Shown here piece after piece: positions 1 through 9,588 of a stretch of 64,000 nucleotides of DNA. The position numbers were made by a program, and so were the translations under genes. Under the pieces are notes generated by a model, which ran no database searches, was not told the origin of the DNA, and saw only the letters and a list, made by a program, of their open reading frames with translations. Location: NCBI RefSeq assembly GCF_000429905.1, contig NZ_AUCT01000008.1:193582-257581 (forward strand), given 5' to 3'. Within the stretch, counting starts at the first letter, position 1. The number at the start of each line of letters is the position of its first letter. The stretch comes from Desulfatibacillum aliphaticivorans DSM 15576. GTDB lineage: Bacteria; Desulfobacterota; Desulfobacteria; Desulfobacterales; Desulfatibacillaceae.

Positions 1-975
1 CTTTGATTTTAAAAAGGCCCCCACGCTTCCAAAGAAAAACAGCAAAGGCTGTTGCGCTCCGCTCCCTCCTATGTCCAGGATTTCCTTGGCTTCCTTGACG
101 GCGAAGGTGATCGCTTCCTCGCCGGCGGCCAGGGCGTCATGATCGCCCAGAAACAACCCGCGGTAATTTTCCAGGTTGCGGCCGAAAAACTCCTTGAGGC
201 TTTTGATTTGCTCCAGGATGTCCTGTTTTTCCCGCACCTGAAACTTGTTGGAAGACTTCACGCAGCAGAAGTCGCAATGGTACAGGCATCCCTGGGAAAT
301 GGAAAGGGGAACGACTTCGTAATCCACGTGCCGGGTGTCCGGGGGAAGCACGCTCACCCTGCCGCCGATAATCTCCTGGAGGCGCTTGGAGCGCTGATAC
401 AGAGTATTGTCGTCATGGGCCAGAATGCGCTCCACCAGATCCTTGTCTCCGGGCTGGAGCCCGTTGGCCTGGAGTTCGTAAAGGGTTCCGAACAGCATGG
501 ACCAGGCGCCCAGAGCCTTCATCACAACGGGATTGGAAAAATACTCGGCCCGGTCCAGGGAATTGTTGGGATAGGGCAGGCAGGGCAGGTAATACTCGCC
601 CAGCCAGAATATGACGCCCCGCTCTCCGCCCTCTTTTCCGCATGAGTAGTACACCCAGTCGTTGCCGTCGGTCCGCTTCAACTGCTCGAAGGGATGGGGC
701 CACTCCATGGTTCTGCCCTTGATGAATTTGATCTCGCCGTTCAGGTTGAATGCAAACTCATACTCCGGGGTGATGATCTCCGAATACTTCCCGTATCTAA
801 GGTCAAACCCGGGCTTCCCTTTGGCCTGGAGGCCCTTTTTTTCTCCGTTGATGGTTATTTGGTGCTGCGGATATACTGCCATGGATTTATTCGCCTCTCG
901 CCTGATCACATAAAGATTTCCGCTTTTGGGGAGCAACTCCTCCTTGTTTGCGACGCATCCCCCTGGAACCTTCAT
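1..975 (-). CDS. Radical SAM domain protein, 5' part, runs off the left edge
   Basis: Translating the minus strand from an ATG at 975 gives 325 codons open to base 1 without a stop, so the C-terminus lies outside the window. Residues near 245-260 contain CLYHCDFC, the CxxxCxxC motif that binds the [4Fe-4S] cluster and SAM in the radical SAM family; it follows a hydrophobic PLSISQG strand, as usual. The N-terminal 230 residues before the cluster motif match no family I recognise. The start is uncertain: the frame is also open further upstream, and a second Met is at 882. The substrate is unknown. The antisense frames here are shadows. Confidence 0.8.
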   Translation of the reverse strand, partial: MKVPGGCVANKEELLPKSGNLYVIRREANKSMAVYPQHQITINGEKKGLQAKGKPGFDLRYGKYSEIITPEYEFAFNLNGEIKFIKGRTMEWPHPFEQLKRTDGNDWVYYSCGKEGGERGVIFWLGEYYLPCLPYPNNSLDRAEYFSNPVVMKALGAWSMLFGTLYELQANGLQPGDKDLVERILAHDDNTLYQRSKRLQEIIGGRVSVLPPDTRHVDYEVVPLSISQGCLYHCDFCCVKSSNKFQVREKQDILEQIKSLKEFFGRNLENYRGLFLGDHDALAAGEEAITFAVKEAKEILDIGGSGAQQPLLFFFGSVGAFLKSK

Positions 976-1042
976 CTTCCCAAAAAATAAGGGGCTCGTC
1001 AAACAAGCCGGAATCAATGCAGGAAGCCATGCTTTTAAATTG

Positions 1043-3046
1043 TCATTTTCCGCCGGAGATCAGCTTTTGCACGTACTCCAGATTTTTTCGGGCCATGGCG
1101 TAGTTGGGGTCCAGGTCCAGGGCCTTGGAGAACTGCTCCATGGCTTCCTGCTTCCGGCCCATCATGAGCAGGACCGCACCCAGGCTGTTATGAGCCTTTG
1201 CCAGGCCGGGATCTTCGGCTATGGCCATGCGAAACTGAGAAGCGGCCTGGGGATAGTCCCGCATTTGCAGGTAGACGTCCCCCAAGGAGAAATGGGTTTC
1301 GGCCTTGTTAAAGCCCATGGCGAGATTATTTTCCAACAAGGGCGCGGCTTCCTCCGGACGTCCTGTGCGAACCAGCACCTCGGCCAATCCCTGGGCGGCC
1401 GCCCCGGAGTCCGGATGCAGATCCATAGCCGTCCTATAATATTTTTCCGCCTGATGGAGCATGTCCAGGGACGCCAGCGCTCCGGCCAGGGTGGTCAGCG
1501 GCTCTTCTCCCGCCGGGTCGGCGCGAAGCGCCTTCTCCAATAAGGGAACCGCCTCATCAGGCCTGCCCATACGGATCAGCAGAGCGCCCAGGCGGCTTAA
1601 AACGCGCACGGCGCCGGGCTTCAGGCGGAGGGCTTCCCGATAATGGGCCTCGGCTCCGGAATAGTCGCCCTGGGCGGCCAGGGCGTTGGCCAGATAATAA
1701 TGGGCCGGCGCGTAGCCGGGATCAACCTCCACGGCCTTGTAAAATCGTGAAAAGGCAAGCTCTTCATATCCATTGGCTGTCAGCCAGTTCCCCAGGCCAA
1801 CCAGAGAGGGCGGATAATCCAGATAAAAATGGAGATTCCGCATAAAGGCCTCCCTGTCGTTCTTCCAGGAGTTCAGGTAATCGCGGGCCGCCAGATAATT
1901 GGGGATCAGGGCGGCGATTAAAATCAAGGCGAGAACTTTGGTTCTAAAATGGGCCGTCTTTTCATAAGAGGGAAACAGCCAGACCACCGCCCAAATCAGC
2001 CCTATGGACGGCAGATAGACGTGCCAATCCGCAAAAATGAACTCGGCCGGGCCTTGCAGCCAGAAGGGCGTTCCAAACGGAACGAGCAGAAACCAAAGCC
2101 AGCCCGCCCAAAGGGCCGGGCGCTTTTCCGACGCCTTGTATATGAGCCAGGTCATCAGCAGGATCACGGATTGAAAAATCTTGAGGGCGTAAGGAATTGG
2201 CTCGACGAAGTAAGGGTAAAAAATCGTCAGCCCTTCCGGGGAGAAAATCGTTTTCAGGCAATAAGAAAGATGGCCGAGCTGACTGTAAAAAAGATCCGTT
2301 ATACCGGCATTCCACTCAAAGGAGCGATAAGGGATTAAGGCCAAGGCCATGCCCATGGCGGAAGCAATCAGCAGGGGAGTTTTTTCCCGGAAAAGCCTTT
2401 TTAATCCGGCGTCATCATCCATCCGCCCCAAAGGCCAGTAATCCAGGATGACAAGCATGACCGGAAAGGCAATAGCCTCGGGGCCGCATAACAGGGCGCT
2501 GACATGGCACAACAACACGGCGGCCAGCCAACGCCGGCCGCCCTCCCCTTTTTTGAGGACGTAAAGAAAAACGCCGGCCAAGCAGAACATGGCGCAGAGC
2601 AAGGCCCGCAATTGGGCGATCCAGGCGGCCGCGCCTACGCTGACCGGCAGGATGGCGAAAAACAAGGCGGTCAGGATGCTTTTCTTTTTATCCCCGGTGG
2701 ACAGGCTTAAAATAAGCAGCACAAGCCAGGAGTTGATCAAATGCACGCCCATATTGACCAGATGGTGGGCGGCTGCGGAGTCTTTGAAGATCCTGAACAC
2801 GGCGGCGTGAGCGAATGCGGCCAGAGGCCCCCAGGGCTTGCCGCTTTCCAGGGCGAAAATTTGAGGCAAATCCTCCATGGAGAGGCCGGAGCGCACGATG
2901 GGGTTGCCGAAGATAACCTGGTAATCCCCCGCGGATATCAGGCTGAAGTCGAATGCGGGATAATAGACCATCAGGACGGCCAGGGCGACCAACCCCATGC
3001 CTATCCCCCACTCCCGGCTCAGCTTTTTTGCGCCCCCCTCCAGCAT
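1043..3046 (-). CDS. Multi-spanning membrane protein with C-terminal TPR repeats
   Basis: 667 residues. The first roughly 400 are a string of hydrophobic segments resembling the membrane part of bacterial TMTC-like or PMT/GT39-like proteins (an early ...NPIVRSGLS loop and a downstream NSW loop). Residues about 430-660 are six or so TPR units with the usual A/G/Y/P spacing. Such proteins sit in the inner membrane and are suspected glycosyltransferases or assembly scaffolds; no activity can be read here. The ATG at 3046 has a TGGAG ribosome site six bases upstream. It lies 14 bases after a paralogous gene, so the two are probably co-transcribed. Confidence 0.85.
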   Translation of the reverse strand: MLEGGAKKLSREWGIGMGLVALAVLMVYYPAFDFSLISAGDYQVIFGNPIVRSGLSMEDLPQIFALESGKPWGPLAAFAHAAVFRIFKDSAAAHHLVNMGVHLINSWLVLLILSLSTGDKKKSILTALFFAILPVSVGAAAWIAQLRALLCAMFCLAGVFLYVLKKGEGGRRWLAAVLLCHVSALLCGPEAIAFPVMLVILDYWPLGRMDDDAGLKRLFREKTPLLIASAMGMALALIPYRSFEWNAGITDLFYSQLGHLSYCLKTIFSPEGLTIFYPYFVEPIPYALKIFQSVILLMTWLIYKASEKRPALWAGWLWFLLVPFGTPFWLQGPAEFIFADWHVYLPSIGLIWAVVWLFPSYEKTAHFRTKVLALILIAALIPNYLAARDYLNSWKNDREAFMRNLHFYLDYPPSLVGLGNWLTANGYEELAFSRFYKAVEVDPGYAPAHYYLANALAAQGDYSGAEAHYREALRLKPGAVRVLSRLGALLIRMGRPDEAVPLLEKALRADPAGEEPLTTLAGALASLDMLHQAEKYYRTAMDLHPDSGAAAQGLAEVLVRTGRPEEAAPLLENNLAMGFNKAETHFSLGDVYLQMRDYPQAASQFRMAIAEDPGLAKAHNSLGAVLLMMGRKQEAMEQFSKALDLDPNYAMARKNLEYVQKLISGGK

Positions 3047-3060
3047 AGTCGCTCCAGCGC

Positions 3061-4668
3061 CTAATTCGGCGCTTCCCCGCTTCGCCCCATGTCTTCCAGG
3101 TTGTTTTTAGCGTCCTGAAAATTTGGGTTTATCTCCAAGGCCTTGTTAAAACACGCCTGCGCTTTATTTTCCAGCCCCCTGCCCCAATAAACAAGGCCCA
3201 GGTTATTGTACGCCTGAAAAAACCGGGGCGCCAGGGCGATGGCTGCCTTATATTCCCGCTCGGCCGAGGCGGCGTCCTTGTTTCCCAAGTGCGCGTTGCC
3301 CAGGCTGAAACGAAGGTACGCCGGGTAACCCGGCCCGTCTTCCGGGGAAATAAGAGCCAGGGCTTTTTCATATTGATCTACGGCCTCGGCGTATCTTCCG
3401 CTCCCCATAAGGGCCACCCCGTAATTATGCCGCAGCATCAGGCTGTTGGGGACGTTTCGGACGGCCCGGCTGAACAGGGCGACGTCATTGGCCCACGCGC
3501 CAGCCTGAGTCCAGGCTGAGAAGCCCAGCAGGCAAATCCACACCGCGGCCAGGGCGGAGGCCAATTTTTCCAACCCGAAGCCGGCTTTTTTAAAGGAGAA
3601 CAGGGTCCAGGCCGCGGCTATGTATAATCCCCAATAGGGCAAATAGGCGTAGCGATCCGCCCAGGCGGGAAACACGCCCGCCTGAATCACCCCGATGACC
3701 GGGGTTAAAAAAATCAAGAACCAAAGCAGCCCCACAATCAACTGCGGGGCCTTTTTACAAAATCGCAGCGCCAGGGCTGCCACGGCGCACAATGTCGCAA
3801 TGGCGAGGACCGGCTTCCAAAAAGGGAGGGCGTCGGGGAACGGCACGTACACCGTCGGGCCCATGGAGTAAAAAAACTTGCCCAGATACACGATCGTTGC
3901 CACGAACGCGTTTTCCAGCCTTAACATCACGGGAACGCCCTGGACCAGATTCAAGCCGCCGTAAGGCAGGCCGGTAATATAGGTCATGATCATGGTTCCC
4001 AGGCTCAGGCAAAGCAGAGGGATTTTTTCCAGGATCAGCCGCACTGGGCTGGATTGGGAAAAGCGCTGCAAAGGCCAATAATCGATCAAAAGCAAAGCGA
4101 CGGGCAGGGGCGCGGCCGAAGGCTTGGACATCACGCAAAATCCGGTGAGCGCGAACACCCACAAATACCTTAAGAAGCCTGGCTTGCGGGCGTAATGGGC
4201 GTAGGATAAAAGCGCGGCCGCACAAAACAATCCGGTCAGGATGGTTTTGCGCTGCGTCAGCCAGCACACGGCCTCCACATTAATGGGATGCACAGCGAAC
4301 AACAGAGCCGCCAAAAGGCTTGGCCAGAGCTGGCGGGTCATGGCGTGGAGGGCCAGAAAAAAAAGAGCGGCGGTCGCCGCATGAATGAGTGCGCTGGAAA
4401 AGTGGTGCCCCCCCGGGCGGGGGCCGAACAGGGAAAAGTCGGTCATGGCCGAAAGGGTCGCCATGGGATGCCAGTATGTGGCCTGCTCCGGGCCGAAGGC
4501 GTGCTTGACGGCCTGCCAGCTCAAGCCCTGATTGACCTGGGGGTTGGAGACCAGATACCAGGGATCGTCCAGGTTGACGGCGCCGAAATGCATCGTCTGC
4601 CAATACAACCCGAATGAAATCAGTCCAAGGCCAATAGCCCAAAGTATGAGGGCGCGACTGTTTTGCAT
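3061..4668 (-). CDS. Multi-spanning membrane protein with C-terminal TPR repeats (paralog of the next gene)
   Basis: 535 residues with the same layout as its downstream neighbour: an N-terminal TM helix, a conserved NLDDPWYLVSNPQV loop with the acidic DD typical of GT-C-like membrane glycosyltransferases, about ten further TM segments, then three TPR units (about 405-530). The NLDD motif and the HPINVEAVCW loop are typical of bacterial relatives of the TMTC family. The role is inferred only as envelope glycosylation or assembly. No clear ribosome site precedes the ATG at 4668. It is the first gene of a two-gene unit. Confidence 0.85.
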   Translation of the reverse strand: MQNSRALILWAIGLGLISFGLYWQTMHFGAVNLDDPWYLVSNPQVNQGLSWQAVKHAFGPEQATYWHPMATLSAMTDFSLFGPRPGGHHFSSALIHAATAALFFLALHAMTRQLWPSLLAALLFAVHPINVEAVCWLTQRKTILTGLFCAAALLSYAHYARKPGFLRYLWVFALTGFCVMSKPSAAPLPVALLLIDYWPLQRFSQSSPVRLILEKIPLLCLSLGTMIMTYITGLPYGGLNLVQGVPVMLRLENAFVATIVYLGKFFYSMGPTVYVPFPDALPFWKPVLAIATLCAVAALALRFCKKAPQLIVGLLWFLIFLTPVIGVIQAGVFPAWADRYAYLPYWGLYIAAAWTLFSFKKAGFGLEKLASALAAVWICLLGFSAWTQAGAWANDVALFSRAVRNVPNSLMLRHNYGVALMGSGRYAEAVDQYEKALALISPEDGPGYPAYLRFSLGNAHLGNKDAASAEREYKAAIALAPRFFQAYNNLGLVYWGRGLENKAQACFNKALEINPNFQDAKNNLEDMGRSGEAPN

Positions 4669-4770
4669 AACGTGCTTATACTACAAGGGTAATGTTCCAT
4701 CAAGAGATACCCGCGAAGAAGCCGCAGTCGGTAAAATCTTATGAATTTTGTGGACAGAATCCCTATCTCA

Positions 4771-6330
4771 CTAAGAAGGATATCCCGTGATGTCCCGAAT
4801 GCTTTTATAAATGGGGCCCAGCCTTTTGTACATTTTAAGGAAAACTTCCTTGTACAGGCGATTGTATAGCTGCCGGTTTTCCTCAATAGGAAGAAACTCG
4901 GCGCCGGGCCTTGTCATGGCGGAGACCGCCTGACTAAAATCCTTGTGCAAACCAAGCCCCACGGCGGCGATCATGGCCGCGCCAAGGCCTGAGGTTTCGT
5001 ACAAATGGGGCCGCACCGCGGGCAGGCCGAACACGTCGGCCGTTATCTGCATGGCGCTGTCGCTCTGGGATCCTCCGCCCGAGACCGCCAGCCGGTTGAT
5101 GGGCGTTCCGGTGCGTTTTTCCAAGCGCTCCTTGCCCTCCCGCAAGGCGTAGGCCAACCCTTCCAGGATGGACCGGTATACATGGGCTCTGGTATGCACG
5201 TCGCCGAATCCGATGATGGCGCCTTTGCCCTCCGGCCCCGGATGCTTGATGCCCGGAGTCCAATATGGCTGAAGCATCAACCCCATGGAACCGGGCGGAG
5301 CCTCCTCCACCAGCTTTTCAAAAAGGATTTCCGGCTCCGTGCCTTTTTCCATGGCTTCCATACGCTCTTCAAAGCCGAACTCCTTTTTGAACCAGCTTAC
5401 CATCCAGTATCCGCGAAAAATTTCCACCTCAATATTGTAGGCGCCGGGAATGGCCGCTGGATACGGCGGCGCCAGCCAAAACGGCGAGACCGGCTTTTTG
5501 CTGGCCACGTTGATGGTGGCCGTCGTGCCGTAGCTGAGGCAGCCCAGGGAAGGCTCCAGTCCTCCTGAGCCGAGCACCTCGCACGCCTTGTCCGCAGCGC
5601 CCGCTATGAGCGGCAGCCCCTTTGGGATGCCCGTGGCCTCCGAGGCCTGGGAAGTAATTTCTCCCAAAACCTTGGCCGCTTCGATGAGTTCCGGCATTTG
5701 CCGGGGCTTCAAGCCCTGGGCTCTCCACCGGAAGTCCAGGGAATTGGCCCATTTGAGCTTGCGATAGTTGAAGGGAATGTACCCAACCTGGCTGGATGTG
5801 GAGTCCACGAATTTATCCAGCAGTTTGAAAGTCAGATAGCCTGACAAAAGCAAGTATTTGTGGGTGTTCTTCCAGATTTCCGGCTGCCGGGTCATGATCC
5901 AGGAGGATTGGGCTTCGGAGAGAAAATGATCCACCGTGGACTTGGCGCCGGCGACGGCGAACAAAGCGTTCCACAAAGGTCCGGCGCCCGGATGGTTTTC
6001 CGTCTTGCGCTGATCCAGCCACAGCATGGCGGGCCTGAGCGGATTTCCCTTGTCGTCCACGTTGATGACGCTGGACCGCTGGGTGGTGAGGGAAACTCCG
6101 GCGATGCGGGATTTGTCCACCCCTTCCCGCTTCCATAACCTCTGGCAGGCCGTGCATAGCGAGTCCCAGTAAACCAATGGGTCCTGCTCGGTCCAGCCCG
6201 GTTTTATGGAAAAGTACGGCTCAAAATGCACCTGCTCCTTGGCCAGGAGGTTTCCCTCCGGGTCGAAAAGCAGGGCTTTGATGCTCTGGGTTCCGTTATC
6301 TATGGCAAGCAGCAAATCCTTTGCGCTCAC
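4771..6330 (-). CDS. FGGY-family carbohydrate kinase
   Basis: 519 residues, the usual FGGY kinase length. The N-terminal ATPase lobe begins with LLLAIDNGTQSIKALLFD (phosphate-1 motif); GAADKACEVLGSGG and the C-terminal AVSGGGSQSDSAMQ and SGLGAAMIAA motifs are also present. The family phosphorylates glycerol or sugars/polyols with ATP. It lies directly behind a glycerol-3-phosphate dehydrogenase, so glycerol or an alkylglycerol is a plausible substrate, but the canonical glycerol-kinase DQGTTSSR signature is absent, so I do not call glpK. The start is GTG at 6330 after a GGGGGGAG ribosome site. Confidence 0.88.
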   Translation of the reverse strand: MSAKDLLLAIDNGTQSIKALLFDPEGNLLAKEQVHFEPYFSIKPGWTEQDPLVYWDSLCTACQRLWKREGVDKSRIAGVSLTTQRSSVINVDDKGNPLRPAMLWLDQRKTENHPGAGPLWNALFAVAGAKSTVDHFLSEAQSSWIMTRQPEIWKNTHKYLLLSGYLTFKLLDKFVDSTSSQVGYIPFNYRKLKWANSLDFRWRAQGLKPRQMPELIEAAKVLGEITSQASEATGIPKGLPLIAGAADKACEVLGSGGLEPSLGCLSYGTTATINVASKKPVSPFWLAPPYPAAIPGAYNIEVEIFRGYWMVSWFKKEFGFEERMEAMEKGTEPEILFEKLVEEAPPGSMGLMLQPYWTPGIKHPGPEGKGAIIGFGDVHTRAHVYRSILEGLAYALREGKERLEKRTGTPINRLAVSGGGSQSDSAMQITADVFGLPAVRPHLYETSGLGAAMIAAVGLGLHKDFSQAVSAMTRPGAEFLPIEENRQLYNRLYKEVFLKMYKRLGPIYKSIRDITGYPS

Positions 6331-6363
6331 AATGCTCCCCCCTTTTTATGAGCGTTGCGGCTG

Positions 6364-7920
6364 TCAGGCCGGAATGGAATAGGCTTTTTTAACCAGTTCC
6401 AGGTAGGCTTCCCGCTCCTCTTCCCAGCGTTCATCGTCCCAATCCAGGTACGGCTTGCAATACTCGATGATGCGGTCCAGAAACTCCTCGCCGCCTTTGG
6501 GCGTCAACAGGCCCAGGCGGGTTCTCCTGAGCATGAGGTCCGAAAGGCGCCGGATGGTTTCATTTTTGGCGGCCCAGGGCAGTTCTGCATACAGGGTTTC
6601 GGTGTCGCCCACGGCTTCCAGGGCGCCTTCCGGGGCTTCCTCAACCAATTGAGGGGCCTTGACCCCGTACCTGCCGTACAACCTGCGCCACGCCTGGGCG
6701 GTGAGGCCTTTGTCGTCCGTCGGTTTTTGTGCGGGGACGGGCGCGAATATGGGTTCGCCCGGCTTGTGCTGGGGAATGCGCTCCATAAAGGGTTCGGAGG
6801 CTTCCAGGGCGTCCAGGGCCATGAGCCTGAACGTGGTGAGCTTGCCGCCGATAATGGTGACCAGCCCCTTGTCCACCCACACCACGTGCTCGCGGGATTC
6901 CTGGGACGGGTCCTTTTTGCCCCGGCTGAGCACCGGACGCACGCCTGCGAAGCTGGAAATAATGTCCGACTCGGCAATCTGCAAAGAAGGATACACCCCG
7001 TGGATGCCGTCCATGATGTAGTCCAGCTCGCGCCGGCTCATGGCGGGTTCGGCCCAGGGATCGTCCTTGTGGTCCAGGTCCGTGGTGCCCACCATGGTGG
7101 CGCCTTCCCAGGGCAGGACGAAAATCGGCCGCTTGTCCACGGGATGGGCGAAGGCCACTGCCTGGGCCGCAGGCAGCTTGTGGGCCGGAAACAGGATGTG
7201 GCTGCCGCGCAGGGGACGGATATGCAGTCCTTCCACCGGGGAGGGAAACAGATGCTCGGCCCACCAGCCGGTGGCGTTGATGACCGCCCGGGAGGCCGCA
7301 GTGAAGGTCTCCCCGGTTTCCACGTCTTGGATGGCGACGCCGACAGCGCAGTTTTCTTCGTCCCGCAGAATTTGCGTTGCGGCCGTATAGTTCAGGGCGG
7401 TCCCCCCCAGATCCCTGGATTCGTTGATGAGACGCATGACCAGCCGGGCGTCGTCCACCTGGGCGTCAAAAAACTTGAAGCCGCCGATGAGCTTATCCTG
7501 CCGCACATGGGGCGTAAGCAAAAGAAATTTGCCGGAGTGAAAATACTCGTGCTGCTTTTCCCGGGCCATGAAATCGTACAAGGTCAGGCCGATTTCCAGG
7601 GAATGCTTGCCCGGAGACTCGCCCTTGTAGATAGGCCATAAAAAGCCCATTTTCTCCACCAGGCCAGGGGCTTCGTTCAAAAGGCGGCAGCGCTCCTCCA
7701 CCGCCGCTTTGGTGAGAAAAATCTTGCCTTCCTTCAAATATCTCAAGCCGCCGTGCACCATCTTGGAACTGCGGCTGGACGTTCCCTGGGCGAAATCCTG
7801 TTTTTCCACCAAAAGGGTGCGCAGGCCGCACCGGACGGCTTCCCGCAGGATGCCGGCGCCAGTGATTCCCCCGCCAATAACAATCAGGTCGAATTCCTTG
7901 GGCAAATCTTTGAAACTCAT
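6364..7920 (-). CDS. glpD: FAD-dependent glycerol-3-phosphate dehydrogenase
   Basis: 518 residues from the ATG at 7920, chosen because AAAGGAGC lies seven bases upstream; a longer frame to 7953 lacks this. The N-terminus has the dinucleotide-binding motif DLIVIGGGITGAGILREA, then SSRSSKMVHGGLRYL, a GlpD signature for FAD binding. GSHILFPAH and TTDLDHKDDPW follow, and the C-terminal domain (about 390-518) is the GlpD cap. It oxidises glycerol-3-phosphate to dihydroxyacetone phosphate and passes electrons to quinone at the inner membrane. It sits between an AgpS-like flavoprotein and an FGGY kinase in a FadR-headed operon. Confidence 0.92.
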   Translation of the reverse strand: MSFKDLPKEFDLIVIGGGITGAGILREAVRCGLRTLLVEKQDFAQGTSSRSSKMVHGGLRYLKEGKIFLTKAAVEERCRLLNEAPGLVEKMGFLWPIYKGESPGKHSLEIGLTLYDFMAREKQHEYFHSGKFLLLTPHVRQDKLIGGFKFFDAQVDDARLVMRLINESRDLGGTALNYTAATQILRDEENCAVGVAIQDVETGETFTAASRAVINATGWWAEHLFPSPVEGLHIRPLRGSHILFPAHKLPAAQAVAFAHPVDKRPIFVLPWEGATMVGTTDLDHKDDPWAEPAMSRRELDYIMDGIHGVYPSLQIAESDIISSFAGVRPVLSRGKKDPSQESREHVVWVDKGLVTIIGGKLTTFRLMALDALEASEPFMERIPQHKPGEPIFAPVPAQKPTDDKGLTAQAWRRLYGRYGVKAPQLVEEAPEGALEAVGDTETLYAELPWAAKNETIRRLSDLMLRRTRLGLLTPKGGEEFLDRIIEYCKPYLDWDDERWEEEREAYLELVKKAYSIPA

Positions 7921-7992
7921 TGTCGTTGCTCCTTTTTCCATCAACAAGGCCAAAACTGTAATTAGTCTTTATTCATACCTTGTTCCAGGCCC

Positions 7993-9588
7993 TTAGTCCA
8001 GCAGCTTGCCCGTGTTCATCCTCTGGTCCGGGTCGCACAATTTGACGACGTCCTGCAGAATTTCCATGCCAAGGGGGCCTTTTTCCGCAGGCAGATAGGC
8101 CTTGTGGTCCGTTCCAACCCCGTGCTGATGGGTGATGGTTCCGCCGGCCTTGACGATCTCCTTGCTGGCCGCGCTCTTCAGGGCCAGAAAGCGTTCGTAG
8201 GTCTGGGACGGATTTTCCCCCAGCCGGAAAACATAGCTGGTGTAGATGCTGGACCCGATGGGATAGATATGGGACAGGTGGGTGAAGACATGAATCTTTT
8301 CGTCAAATCCGGCCATGGCGTCGGTGACGGCGCCGTCTATGGATTGCAGCAGATTGGTCACCTTGTCCCAGGTAACGGCGGTTTCCAGGGTGTCCACCAC
8401 GTAGCCTTGCTCCCACAGGGTGTTCCGCAGGTACGGGATGAGAAAACGTTTTTTCTCCCAGGACTCGCCCATGGTCTTTCCTATGATCACGCCCCGATGC
8501 TTTTTCGCAATGCTCCAGGCCTTGGACTTGCCGGCCCGGGCGATCTTTTTGGCGCCGATGACGCCCACCAACGCCATACAGGCTCTTTCGGGATCAATCC
8601 CTCGCATGGAAAGATATTGGTTCAGCAGCTTGGTCTGGGTTTCGTGTCCGGACAAAGCCAGGTTGGTCTTGGTTTCTTTGGGATTGGAAAGGCGCATCAT
8701 GGACAATGGCAGGCTGGCCGAAGCCAACTCGCGCACGGCGTCCACGCCGTGGTTCCAGGTAGGGAAGATCATGCCGTAAACCTGGTCCATCTCAGGCAAA
8801 GGCTGGACCTTGACCGAAGCGTTGGTGAGCACGCCCATGCGGCCTTCGGAGCCCAGGACCAACTGGCGCAGGTCAGGGCCCGCCGCGGAAGCGGGAAGCA
8901 CCGGGAGTTTCATGGTCCCCCGGGGGGTAATCATCTCGCCGCCTAAAAACAACTGGTCGATCCGGCCGAAATGCATGGATTGCTGGCCGCTGGACCGGGT
9001 GACCACCCAGCCGCCCAGGGTGGAATATTCAAAGGATTGGGGATAGTGGCCCAGGGTGTAGCCCAAAGCCCGAAGCTGCGCCTCCAGGTCCACGCCTCTT
9101 ACTCCGGCTTCAAAATTGGCCAGGCTGCTGTAGCGGTCCAGGTCGATCAGCCGGGTCATGCGCTCCAGGGAAAGGGACAAAACCGGCCGGTCCGACTTGG
9201 GTACGTTCAAATGCCCCACCACGCTGGTGCCTCCGCCGTAGGGAATGACAAGGCAGTCGTTTTCCTGGGCGTATTCCATGACGTCCTCCACTTCCTGGGA
9301 GGTGGTGGGATAAGCCACGGCGTCGGGAAAGTTTTCCAGCGTTCCCCCGCGCATGGCGATCCAATCCGGCAGACTCTGACCGTGGGCGTGGGTATAGCGG
9401 TCCATGGGCTCCCGGCTCAACAAGCTGTGCTCGGGAAGGCGCGAGGCGCCGACCTTGGCCAATATCTTCGCTAAAGGGCAATCTTCGCCCGGCTGGCCGG
9501 GGCCTACAGCATCCTTTAGCATTTCAAGGCCCTTTTTGGCCGTTTCCATGGTGACGGACTCGTCTCCCCATCCATTATACCTAATCAT
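7993..9588 (-). CDS. FAD-linked oxidase of the alkyl-dihydroxyacetonephosphate synthase (AgpS) type
   Basis: 531 residues from the ATG at 9588, eight bases into the fadR-like gene and behind an AGGGGG ribosome site. The PCMH FAD-binding fold shows VIPYGGGTSVVGH, then GHYPQSFEYSTLGGWVVTRS and SGQQSMHFGRI, which closely follow the alkyl-DHAP synthase pattern rather than plain glycolate oxidase. The C-terminus has THQHGVGTDHK, the family's His-rich loop. Alkyl-DHAP synthase swaps the acyl chain of acyl-DHAP for a fatty alcohol, making an ether bond; bacterial relatives may instead oxidise hydroxy acids or alkylglycerols. The GlpD and kinase neighbours favour an alkyl/acyl-DHAP role, which is inference. 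Confidence 0.82.
   Translation of the reverse strand: MIRYNGWGDESVTMETAKKGLEMLKDAVGPGQPGEDCPLAKILAKVGASRLPEHSLLSREPMDRYTHAHGQSLPDWIAMRGGTLENFPDAVAYPTTSQEVEDVMEYAQENDCLVIPYGGGTSVVGHLNVPKSDRPVLSLSLERMTRLIDLDRYSSLANFEAGVRGVDLEAQLRALGYTLGHYPQSFEYSTLGGWVVTRSSGQQSMHFGRIDQLFLGGEMITPRGTMKLPVLPASAAGPDLRQLVLGSEGRMGVLTNASVKVQPLPEMDQVYGMIFPTWNHGVDAVRELASASLPLSMMRLSNPKETKTNLALSGHETQTKLLNQYLSMRGIDPERACMALVGVIGAKKIARAGKSKAWSIAKKHRGVIIGKTMGESWEKKRFLIPYLRNTLWEQGYVVDTLETAVTWDKVTNLLQSIDGAVTDAMAGFDEKIHVFTHLSHIYPIGSSIYTSYVFRLGENPSQTYERFLALKSAASKEIVKAGGTITHQHGVGTDHKAYLPAEKGPLGMEILQDVVKLCDPDQRMNTGKLLD

Noticed and set aside
6355..7641. A 428-codon plus-strand frame
   Set aside because: Antisense to glpD, with no ribosome site and shadow-like composition.
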